DNA of 64,000 nt from Merdiplasma sp964643295 (lineage in GTDB: Bacteria > Bacillota > Clostridia > Lachnospirales > Lachnospiraceae): contig CAZXSN010000001.1 of the NCBI GenBank assembly GCA_964643295.1, forward strand, positions 1 to 64,000, read 5' to 3'. The notes under the pieces were generated by a model that saw nothing but the letters and a program-made list of their open reading frames with translations, ran no database searches and was not told the origin of the DNA. The position numbers and the translations under genes were made by a program. Every line of letters starts with the position of its first letter. Positions within the stretch are counted from its first letter, which is position 1. Of the stretch, positions 17,096-24,723 are shown one piece after another.

Positions 17096-18910
17096 CTACA
17101 CGAACCGTCTCGCGCAGACCGGAGTTCTGTAACCCACGTCAGAGATAATAATGCCGGTGGTGGAACTGCTCGCGTGTACCACCTGGCCATTGCCGATATA
17201 CATGGTCACATGGCCGATGCCGCCGCCGTCATTGTAGAACAGCAGATCCCCGGGCTGAAGGTTCCCCAGATCCACCGGTGTCCCGCAGCCGGACTGCGCG
17301 GCTGCGCTGTGCGGAAGGCCAACGCCGAAGTTCGAGTACACCGCCATCGTAAATCCGGAGCAGTCCGCCCCTCCGGTCAGGCTCGAACCGCCGTACACGT
17401 AGGGGTTGCCCACAAACTGGCACGCATAATTTGCGATCTGCTGTCCAAGGCTTGCGTTCCCCGTATCCGAAGAACCTCCCTCGTCGTATTCCTCCGCGTA
17501 AATATCCTCTCCGTAGGTATCCTCATATGTCTCATCGTATCCGTCGTCTGCATAGCCGTCATCTGTATAGCCATCGTCTGTGTAGCCGCCGTCCGCGTAG
17601 TTGTTGTTTTCCTCCACATAAACATCATCCGTATAGGCTTCCGGCGCATACGAATCGCCCATGCCCACTGCCGCTTCATCCGCCGCCGCCTGGGCCGCCA
17701 GATATTCCGCGTATTCTTCCTGCGCCGCCGCCGCGGTATCGTAGACTAACTGCTCATCCGCCTGCTGCGTCGCCTCATCGGCCGCTGCCTGCGCATTCAG
17801 ATACTCCTGATAGGCCGCGTCAGCCGCTGCCTGCGCATCGGAGTAGGAACTGTCATAGCTCTCCTCGTAAACGGCATCCTCCGGATAGTAATAACCCTCG
17901 TCTGAATAGGTCTGCTCCTCCAGATAAGCTTCATATTCCGCTTCCTGCGAAGCTAAATATGCCTCGTATTCGGCTTCCTGTCTGGCCTGCTCTGCCAGAT
18001 AGGCCTCATATTCCGCTTCCAGTCTCGCCTCTTCCTCCTCGATGGATTCAGCGACCTGGTACTGCACTTCGGTACTCACATAATCGGCGGACACATAGCC
18101 GTAGCAGGTGGAATCCACGGCCACCTTCAGCCATCCGCCCAGATCCTCAATGACTTCCACTTCCTGTGTATTGGTCACCGTGGTAATAATCTCAGAATCC
18201 TCGCTCGGATCGGAGCGTACATTCAGCACTTCCGCACCGACCTCCGCCACATGATAGCCAACCTCCTCGGAAAGAGTCTCCGCCTGCGCTCCCACGGCAA
18301 TGTACTGGGAAGCCACATATCCTTCGACATTTCCGGAACTTACCTTATACCAGCCGTTCTCATCGACATCCTCAATATACACAGCGGAATTGTTGTACAG
18401 CTTGCCCAGCACCTCGCCGGAGGTATCCGCGCTCGCACGGATGTTGATATACTCGCTGCAAAGGGCAATCCCCGTTGTGCCTACCATACTCGTATCAAGC
18501 GGGGCGGGTTCCGTCTCGTCAGAAACGTCCTCCCAGTCCTCACCGCTTACATCTTCTGCTGCTTCATCGGCTGACGCTTCAAAAACACCCTGTGTTTCTT
18601 CCTCCCAGGTTTCCTCCGCATCGTCCGCAGTCCCGGCCTCGTCTGCGGTACCCGTCTCTTCCGGGACACTTTCTGTCTCCTGCACCGGCGCCTCATCATC
18701 GGCAGCCGTTTCAGGTTCCTGTACATCTTCCAGGTCAGAAGTCTCGTCTATGAGCTCCTCCCCGGTCTCATCCGTATTTCCCACTGACAGCAGGCCGACA
18801 CCGACCAGCGTCAAATCCAGGCTGTCCGCAAAAGCGGCCAGATCCATCGTCCCGATGGTCAGTCCGGCTGCCAGAGCACACGCCGTAATCCTTGCAAACC
18901 CCTTTTTCAT
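17096..18910 (-). CDS. Secreted SH3b-NlpC/P60 peptidoglycan hydrolase
   Basis: Exported wall hydrolase of about 604 residues. A signal peptide (MKKGFARITACALAAGL...AFA) is followed by an acidic linker and two bacterial SH3 domains (about 150-210 and 220-285) that bind wall peptides. Then come repeats of the type EAEYEAYL and a run of YTDDG-type tetra- and pentapeptides. The C-terminal NlpC/P60 domain has Cys517 in GADCSGF, His567 in GHVTMYIG and HASS. I take ATG 18910 because an upstream TTG at 18928 overlaps the ribosome site GGAGG; the spacing to 18910 is a little long (11 nt). The low-complexity linker is likely variable in length between strains. Confidence 0.92.
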   Translation of the reverse strand: MKKGFARITACALAAGLTIGTMDLAAFADSLDLTLVGVGLLSVGNTDETGEELIDETSDLEDVQEPETAADDEAPVQETESVPEETGTADEAGTADDAEETWEEETQGVFEASADEAAEDVSGEDWEDVSDETEPAPLDTSMVGTTGIALCSEYINIRASADTSGEVLGKLYNNSAVYIEDVDENGWYKVSSGNVEGYVASQYIAVGAQAETLSEEVGYHVAEVGAEVLNVRSDPSEDSEIITTVTNTQEVEVIEDLGGWLKVAVDSTCYGYVSADYVSTEVQYQVAESIEEEEARLEAEYEAYLAEQARQEAEYEAYLASQEAEYEAYLEEQTYSDEGYYYPEDAVYEESYDSSYSDAQAAADAAYQEYLNAQAAADEATQQADEQLVYDTAAAAQEEYAEYLAAQAAADEAAVGMGDSYAPEAYTDDVYVEENNNYADGGYTDDGYTDDGYADDGYDETYEDTYGEDIYAEEYDEGGSSDTGNASLGQQIANYACQFVGNPYVYGGSSLTGGADCSGFTMAVYSNFGVGLPHSAAAQSGCGTPVDLGNLQPGDLLFYNDGGGIGHVTMYIGNGQVVHASSSTTGIIISDVGYRTPVCARRFV

Positions 18911-18931
18911 TACAATCCCAACCTCCAATTA

Positions 18932-19011
18932 TTACGAATTGATTACCAAATATTACGATTCTGTTAAATTTGTTACGATTAGATGATAGCAAACTCTCGA
19001 AAGTATGTCAA
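18932..19011 (-). promoter_or_regulatory. Promoter and phased GTAA operator of the SH3-NlpC/P60 gene
   Basis: On the reverse strand TTGACA (19006-19011), 17 bp, TATCAT (18983-18988). Downstream lie GTAA half-sites (forward TTAC at 18932, 18943, 18953 and 18973, plus TTAA at 18964) spaced 9-11 bp, so on one face of the helix. A similar array precedes the other NlpC/P60 gene. A 6-bp inverted repeat (AACTCT...AGAGTT, 18992-19016) flanks the -35, and TTACGAAA-ttt-TTTCGTAA lies at 19017-19035. Confidence 0.65.
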
Positions 19012-19065
19012 GAGTTTTACGAAATTTTTTCGTAATTTTTTGGCGGGATCGAGTTTTCCCTTATT

Positions 19066-19974
19066 TTACAAGGAATTCAGGTACTCTGAAACTCCGTAGA
19101 CAGCGTTCGCTCCATCGGCGCAGGCTGTAACAATTTGCCGCAGATTTTTGCTCCGGACGTCCCCTGCAGCGAAGATTCCGGGGATATTTGTGCTCCCATC
19201 CTCCCCTGTGAGCAGGTATCCGGCCTCATTCTTTACAAGATTGTTACAAAAGTGTTTCGAATTTGGTACAGTCCCGATCGCGATGAAGATGCCGTCCACA
19301 TGCAGAGGCTTCACCTCCCCGGCTGCGTTTTTCACCTTGACGCACTCCACATGGTCCTCCCCGCAGATTTCCGTCACCGTAGAATTCCAGACAAACTCCA
19401 CGTTCTCTTTCTCCGCGAGTTTCTGCTGCAGAAGCTTGGCGGCCCGCAGACTGTCCCGGCGGTGAATCAGATACACTCTGCTGCAGATCCGGGCCAGAAA
19501 CAGCGCATCCTCCACGGCTGCGTCTCCGCCGCCGACCACTGCCACCTCCCGGCCTTTAAAAAAGGCTCCGTCGCAGGTCGCACAGTAGGAAACGCCCATG
19601 CCGCTTAACTCTTCCTCCCCCGGCACTTCCAGTTTCCTATGATGGGCGCCCGTGGCGATGATCACCGCTTTCGTCTCATACACGGCCTCCTTAGTCACAA
19701 CTTTTTTCCGTGTTCCTTCTATAATAATATCCTCCACAGCGGCATTGACAAATTCCGTGCCAAACGATTCCGCGTGCTCGCGGAATTTCATCCCCAGCTC
19801 CAGCCCGCCGATCCCGGGAAGACCGGGGTAATTGTCCACTTCATAGGTGTTGACCACCTGTCCTCCGCTGACATACTCCTTCTCCAGCACCAGGGTATTC
19901 AGCTGAGCCCGTTTCGCGTAGATGGCTGCGGTCAGTCCTGCCGGTCCTGAACCGATAATCACCACATCGTACAT
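19066..19974 (-). CDS. trxB: Thioredoxin reductase
   Basis: FAD/NADPH enzyme that reduces thioredoxin in the cytoplasm. The 302 residues contain the FAD motif GSGPAGLTAAIYA, the redox pair CATC (Cys131, Cys134), the NADPH motif GGGDAAVEDA followed by HRRD, and the C-terminal FAD motif GIFAAGDVR. Length and motif order are those of bacterial low-molecular-weight TrxB. The ATG at 19974 has AGGAGG 9 nt upstream. No thioredoxin gene is adjacent. Confidence 0.95.
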   Translation of the reverse strand: MYDVVIIGSGPAGLTAAIYAKRAQLNTLVLEKEYVSGGQVVNTYEVDNYPGLPGIGGLELGMKFREHAESFGTEFVNAAVEDIIIEGTRKKVVTKEAVYETKAVIIATGAHHRKLEVPGEEELSGMGVSYCATCDGAFFKGREVAVVGGGDAAVEDALFLARICSRVYLIHRRDSLRAAKLLQQKLAEKENVEFVWNSTVTEICGEDHVECVKVKNAAGEVKPLHVDGIFIAIGTVPNSKHFCNNLVKNEAGYLLTGEDGSTNIPGIFAAGDVRSKNLRQIVTACADGANAVYGVSEYLNSL

Positions 19975-20112
19975 TCTCTCTTCCTCCTGTATCTTAAAAG
20001 ATCTTCTCTTTCCAATCTCCAGATTGCTTCCGGCGAAAACGCCGAGTGCGCGTTCCCCGCCGGGATTCGTTTTCTCTGAACCGGTTCTTTCCTTATATAT
20101 AGGAACGCCCGC

Positions 20113-21048
20113 TTAAACGATAAGGTCCCTGGTTTCGGTCCGGTTTTCGCGCTGAGCCTCCTCTATCTTTTCTCCCTGAGGACGGTCAATGTCCTCGACA
20201 TACATTTTCCGCAGCTCGGAAGGGGTGCATCCGGCAATCTTCTTGAACATCCTAAGAAAAGCAGAGAGATTGGAGTAGCCGGAGCGCAGAGAGACTTCCA
20301 GTATGGGAATCTGCTTGTCCGTCAAAAGCAGCTTCGCGTAGTTGATTCTCTTCTGATTCAGGTACTGGTAGAACGAACAGTCCGTATACTGCTTGAACAG
20401 CCTCGTAAAATGATACTTTGAAAAACCCGCCATGGACGCCATGTCATCCAGTGTCAGCTGCTCCGAAAAATGCTCACTGATATAGCCGCAGATAAAATCA
20501 AACTTCTTCATGTATTCCTGCTGCTTGGAATCCTTCGCGTCAAAGCCCTGGCGGACCATCTCTGCGTGGTGACGCCCGACCAGCACAAGAATCTCCAGTA
20601 CCTTCGAATAGATGCTTGATTCTGCGAAAGAGGGAGCGAGCAGATATTCATCGCGGATTTCCAGCAGTCTCTTTTGAACCTGCTCATAGATCTGCGGATG
20701 CGTCTCCGGAGTGATCAGGACAGCAGGATCAATCATGGAGATCAAAAGATCCAGGTCGCTTAAGGAAAACGAGGACAGAAGCGGCTGAAAAATGATCCGC
20801 ACTCCCTGTTCCGGGGCGAAAAGCTCATGCAAAACCCCGGGACAGATGATGAGAATGTCCCCTTCCCTGAGAAAATACTCCCGGTTCCCGCAGCGCACCT
20901 TATACCAGCTTTTCGTCGGCATGATCAGTTCAAACGGCGTGTGCCAGTGCGGAGGATAGTTTTCCGCCTCATCATTGTTGTACAGCCTTAGATGGGTGTT
21001 TTTCCTGTAATTCACGGTCTCGTGCTGCCCGCTCAGATTCTCGATCAA
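20113..21048 (-). CDS. AraC-family regulator of the adjacent sugar importer
   Basis: Transcription factor with an N-terminal cupin-like sugar sensor (HWHTPFELIMP, LREGDILIICPGVLHE) and a C-terminal double helix-turn-helix (about 100 residues: LTLDDMASMAGFSKYHFTRLFKQYT, then VSLRSGYSNLSAFLRMFKKIAGCTPSE). It is divergent from the binding-protein gene it probably controls. The frame is open back to GTG 21111, but the only good promoter would start transcription almost at that codon. TTG at 21048 has AAGGAG upstream (10 nt spacing), so I place the start there (311 aa); this remains uncertain. Confidence 0.85.
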   Translation of the reverse strand: MIENLSGQHETVNYRKNTHLRLYNNDEAENYPPHWHTPFELIMPTKSWYKVRCGNREYFLREGDILIICPGVLHELFAPEQGVRIIFQPLLSSFSLSDLDLLISMIDPAVLITPETHPQIYEQVQKRLLEIRDEYLLAPSFAESSIYSKVLEILVLVGRHHAEMVRQGFDAKDSKQQEYMKKFDFICGYISEHFSEQLTLDDMASMAGFSKYHFTRLFKQYTDCSFYQYLNQKRINYAKLLLTDKQIPILEVSLRSGYSNLSAFLRMFKKIAGCTPSELRKMYVEDIDRPQGEKIEEAQRENRTETRDLIV

Positions 21049-21119
21049 CTCTGTCTTTCTCCTTTCCAAAAAGGTTCCGGTTTCTGCAAAGATTTCAGTT
21101 GCAGATTTCACTCCGGTTT

Positions 21120-21148
21120 ATTGTACAAAATGCCGCGGCATATTGCAA
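21120..21148 (-). promoter_or_regulatory. AraC-gene promoter with a 12-bp palindrome in the spacer
   Basis: On the reverse strand TTGCAA (21143-21148), 17 bp, TACAAT (21120-21125). The spacer holds the perfect palindrome ATGCCGCGGCAT (21130-21141), a likely operator, possibly for autoregulation. Confidence 0.6.
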
Positions 21149-21302
21149 CACCAAGAAAAACAGACAGTCTGGGGGACTTTTAGGCGGAATCCTTGTGCAA
21201 ATCGATCAGCCGTATGGTGCGGGAAAGAGAGGAAACCGGAAAACTGACAAAACGCCTTTCGCAATCGCAGCAATAATTAGGAACCGATTCGCAAGAATTT
21301 AT

Positions 21303-21331
21303 TTGACACTCTGTCCCCAATCGGCTATACT
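21303..21331 (+). promoter_or_regulatory. Promoter of the sugar-import operon
   Basis: TTGACA (21303-21308), 17 bp, TATACT (21326-21331), 50 nt before the binding-protein ATG. About 155 bp separate it from the divergent AraC promoter and could hold the AraC sites; I cannot define them. Confidence 0.8.
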
Positions 21332-21380
21332 GAACCTGAAATATTTGGTGATTCGTCACAAAAAAGAAGGAGGAAACATC

Positions 21381-22670
21381 ATGAAAATGAAAAAATGGAT
21401 TTCCGTCGCCATGTCGGCCGCCATGGTAGCCTCACTGGTGACGGCAGTCCCGGCACAGGCGGAAGAAGTCGAGGAGATCACCTGGATGTTCTGGGATGAC
21501 CTTCAGGCAACCACAGACACAACATCCTTAGGATACGCGCAGGTACTCGATCGTTTCAACGAAGAGTATGCCGGCAAGTATCACGTAACCGCCATCACCA
21601 CGAACCTGGAAGAGTATGACGGCAAGCTCAACGCTCTGATCGCGGCAGGGGAAACCCCGGATGTCTACATCTGTAACCCCGGCCCGAACATGGACGTATA
21701 CGTAGAGGCCGGCGCCTGCGCAGACCTTACGGATATCCTGACGAACCAGGAGCCGGAATGGTATGCCAGCTTCACGGATGGTATCTTTGAGCGTATGACT
21801 TATGATGGGAAGATCATGGCTGTTCCGACCTGCTTCCAGGCTGCCTGCGTCTTCTACAATACAGAAATGTTCGAAGCGGCGGGCGTGGAAGTTCCGACCA
21901 CCTATGACGAACTGCTCGATGTCTGCCAGAAACTGCAGGATGCGGGCTATACGCCGATCTCCTGCTCCGCCGGAACGGCCTGGTGCCTGTCCATGATCGC
22001 CGGTTATCTGTGCGACCGTCAGGGCGCTGATCTTTCCAAGATCGCTTCCCATGAGGCCAACTGGACGGATGATGTGTTCGTACAGGCTGCTACCAAGCTG
22101 CAGGAGCTCTCCCAGTACTTCCAGCCGACCGCAGCAGGTGACTCCAATGACCAGGCTACCGCGGCCTTCTACAACGAAGAAGCTGCCATGCTTGTACAGG
22201 GTTCCTGGGCAATCGGCCAGATGAACGGCGCCAGCGAGACGATCGAAGACAAGTGCGGCGTGTTCCAGTTCCCGGCTATCGAGGGCGGCAATGATCCGAA
22301 CCGGATGATCGTCAAGACGGACGACCTTCTGATGAGCTCCACCACCGAGCATCAGGATGCGGTTATCGCTCTGATGAAGATGTTCACCGATGAGACCGCT
22401 CAGAAATATATGGCGGAGGTTGCCGGCAAGTTCCCGATCAACAAGAACGTGGAAATCGACTTTGATGTTGCTCCGGCACAACTGAAGTTCGTGCAGGATA
22501 TCATGGCGAATGTAACCGGTACCCTTGGTTTCTACAATGAGTCTCTGGATTCCGTGGAAGCGGGCGACTGCTTCGACAACGCGATGGTTGACGTATTCCT
22601 TGGCAACCAGACGCCGGAAGAAGCTTTGCAGACCGTTCAGGACTTCTATGAGAGCAATGTCTGGGAATAA
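21381..22670 (+). CDS. ABC transporter extracellular sugar-binding protein
   Basis: Captures an oligo- or monosaccharide for the two permeases that follow. The 429 residues start with a signal peptide (MKMKKWISVAMSAAMVASLVTAVPAQA) and show the family-1 solute-binding fold (ITWMFWDD; CNPGPNMDVYVEAGACADLTD; MLVQGSWAIGQM). There is no cysteine at the cleavage site, so it does not look like a lipoprotein, which is odd for a Gram-positive binding protein. ATG 21381 has AAGGAGG 7 nt upstream. The sugar is not evident; the GH3 enzyme downstream suggests a xylo- or gluco-oligosaccharide. Confidence 0.9.
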   Translation: MKMKKWISVAMSAAMVASLVTAVPAQAEEVEEITWMFWDDLQATTDTTSLGYAQVLDRFNEEYAGKYHVTAITTNLEEYDGKLNALIAAGETPDVYICNPGPNMDVYVEAGACADLTDILTNQEPEWYASFTDGIFERMTYDGKIMAVPTCFQAACVFYNTEMFEAAGVEVPTTYDELLDVCQKLQDAGYTPISCSAGTAWCLSMIAGYLCDRQGADLSKIASHEANWTDDVFVQAATKLQELSQYFQPTAAGDSNDQATAAFYNEEAAMLVQGSWAIGQMNGASETIEDKCGVFQFPAIEGGNDPNRMIVKTDDLLMSSTTEHQDAVIALMKMFTDETAQKYMAEVAGKFPINKNVEIDFDVAPAQLKFVQDIMANVTGTLGFYNESLDSVEAGDCFDNAMVDVFLGNQTPEEALQTVQDFYESNVWE

Positions 22671-22712
22671 ACTGAATCTGAATTTACAGCCATCATAGAC
22701 GATTAAAATGAA

Positions 22713-22761
22713 GGCCGTTGCAGAGCGCTCGAAAATGGCTGTTTCTGCAGCGGCCCTTTTT
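22713..22761 (+). terminator. Attenuating terminator between binding protein and permeases
   Basis: A 12-bp stem with one G-U pair (GGCCGTTGCAGA / TCTGCAGCGGCC), a 19-nt loop and CTTTTT. Partial termination here would give more binding protein than permease. Confidence 0.85.
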
Positions 22762-22777
22762 AACAGAGGGAGAAGCT

Positions 22778-23665
22778 ATGGATAAAATATTTAGCAACAA
22801 AAAAGCGATCTGCATCTTCATCGCTCCGGCGCTGATCATGTTTGTGCTGATTCTGATCATTCCTACATTCCAGATGATCTATTATTCGTTCTGCGATTAT
22901 ACGGCTTTGACTCCGCCGGTTTTTGTGGGATTTAAGAATTATCAGAATCTGTTCCTGAAGGACAAGACGTTCCGCATCGCCCTGAAGAACTCGATTTTCT
23001 TCATGGTCTTTTCCGCTGTCACGCAGCAGGTCATAGGGCTTCTCCTGGCGGTTCTGCTGACGAACATCCCGAAGGGACGCAACCTGTTCAAAAACATCTA
23101 CTATCTGCCCTGTGTGCTGTCCTCCGCTGCCCTCGGTCTTCTGTGGGCATTCTTATTCAACCCGCGGATCGGCATCAATCAGCTGCTGGCGAAGTTCGGG
23201 ATTGAAGGTCCGCTTTGGCTGATGGATTCCAAAGGATTTATCGTGCTGCCGATGTGGGTGATCGCCTTCGTGGCCCTATGGCAGTATGTCGGTCAGAACA
23301 TGATGCTCTACATGGCACAGATCACCGGCATCTCAAAAGAGGTGTATGAGGCATCCTACATCGACGGGGCATCAAAAGTGAAGGCATTCCGCTATATCAC
23401 GCTGCCGCTGGTCAAGCCGATGGTCGTGACCTCGCTGTCCCTGAACTGCATTGGCTCGCTGAAGTTTTTCGACCTTGTCTACAACATGACGCAGGGCGGC
23501 CCGAACCACCGCACCGAGGTGTTGGCGACCGAACTCTACGCGGAAGGTTTCAATTACTTCAAGTACGGCTATGCGAGCGCAATCTCCGTGATTCTGCTTA
23601 TATTCTGTCTGGTTGTCACTCTGCTTGTCAAGAAAGTCATCAAAGTGGAAACTTACGAAGGATAG
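22778..23665 (+). CDS. ABC sugar transporter permease (MalF/UgpA type)
   Basis: Integral membrane subunit, 295 residues, six predicted helices starting with AICIFIAPALIMFVLILIIP. It carries the EAA loop that contacts the ATPase (YEASYIDGASKVKAFRYITLPL). ATG 22778 follows GAGGGAGAAGCT; an in-frame ATG at 22718 lies inside the terminator hairpin and is rejected. It precedes the second permease by 12 nt. Confidence 0.93.
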   Translation: MDKIFSNKKAICIFIAPALIMFVLILIIPTFQMIYYSFCDYTALTPPVFVGFKNYQNLFLKDKTFRIALKNSIFFMVFSAVTQQVIGLLLAVLLTNIPKGRNLFKNIYYLPCVLSSAALGLLWAFLFNPRIGINQLLAKFGIEGPLWLMDSKGFIVLPMWVIAFVALWQYVGQNMMLYMAQITGISKEVYEASYIDGASKVKAFRYITLPLVKPMVVTSLSLNCIGSLKFFDLVYNMTQGGPNHRTEVLATELYAEGFNYFKYGYASAISVILLIFCLVVTLLVKKVIKVETYEG

Positions 23666-23677
23666 GAGGCAATATCG

Positions 23678-24529
23678 ATGAGTAACGAAATGACGAAAAA
23701 AAGAAAAAAACTCAGCCCGTCCATGATCCTGATCTATGCCCTGCTGATTTTGCTGGCGTTCATCTATATTGCACCTCTTGTGTGGATGCTTATGGTATCC
23801 ATGAAGGATAATGCGGAACTGATGAAATCGCCGTTCGGACTGCCTTCCAAAATCCATTTCCAGAACTATGTGGAGGCGTGGACGCTTGGCAGACTGGGAA
23901 TCGCACTGGTAAACTCCGTGATCGTCTGCGGCTCGACTCTGGTCGTAAGCCTTTTCTTCGGGGCGATGGCCGCGTTCGCGATCGGGCGGATGCGCTGGAA
24001 ACTTTCCGGGGCAATGGGAACCTTCTTCATGATCGGCATGATGGTGCCGGTACACTGTATTCTGATCCCGCTGTTTGTGCGTTTTTCCCACATGGGACTG
24101 ACAAACTCCCGATTCGGTCTGGTTTTGCCGTACATCACGTTCTCACTGCCAATGACAATCTTTCTGATGACCGGTTTCTTTAAATCCATTCCAGGGGAAC
24201 TGTTTGAATCCGCCGCGATCGACGGCTGCGGAATCTACCGCTGCTTCTTCCAGATCGCACTTCCTCTGGCCCGCACCGGATTCTTTGTCTCCGGTCTGAT
24301 GACCTTCATCAACAACTGGAATGAGCTGCTTCTGGCGATGGTCTTCATCTCCGATCCGGAGAAAAAGACACTTCCGGTTACGCTGACCTACTTTGTGGGA
24401 CCTTACGCGACAAACTACGTGCAGATGTTCGCGGCCATCATCATCGCGATCGCGCCGACCGTTATCGTATACTGCATGTTCAGCAACCAGATCGTAGAAG
24501 GTCTGACAACCGGCGCTGTGAAAGGCTGA
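23678..24529 (+). CDS. ABC sugar transporter permease (MalG/UgpE type)
   Basis: Second membrane subunit, 283 residues, with six predicted helices and the EAA loop FESAAIDGCGIYRCFFQIALPL. It has a good ribosome site (AGGAGG). No ATP-binding subunit is encoded in this operon, so an MsmX-like shared ATPase elsewhere must energise it. Confidence 0.93.
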   Translation: MSNEMTKKRKKLSPSMILIYALLILLAFIYIAPLVWMLMVSMKDNAELMKSPFGLPSKIHFQNYVEAWTLGRLGIALVNSVIVCGSTLVVSLFFGAMAAFAIGRMRWKLSGAMGTFFMIGMMVPVHCILIPLFVRFSHMGLTNSRFGLVLPYITFSLPMTIFLMTGFFKSIPGELFESAAIDGCGIYRCFFQIALPLARTGFFVSGLMTFINNWNELLLAMVFISDPEKKTLPVTLTYFVGPYATNYVQMFAAIIIAIAPTVIVYCMFSNQIVEGLTTGAVKG

Positions 24530-24585
24530 TCCTTCCTTAAACCGGAGAACCATTCTGTACAGCTTTCGTACAGCTTCCTTTACAG

Positions 24586-24613
24586 ATCCGCCGGTGCGGC
24601 TGCGCCGGCGGAT
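24586..24613 (+). other. Stable intercistronic hairpin
   Basis: A perfect 9-bp stem ATCCGCCGG / CCGGCGGAT with a 10-nt loop and no T-run. Together with a 6-bp hairpin at 24555-24573 it lies between the permease and GH3 genes and may protect or separate the mRNA segments. Confidence 0.5.
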
Positions 24614-24723
24614 ACAAGGTTATCCTTGTTTCCCGGGGTTTTAAAAATCCGGGGCAGAAACCTAAAAGTCTCATCAGACGGCGGAAAAGTTCCCCTTTGG
24701 CAGCATAACTACAGGAGACTACG

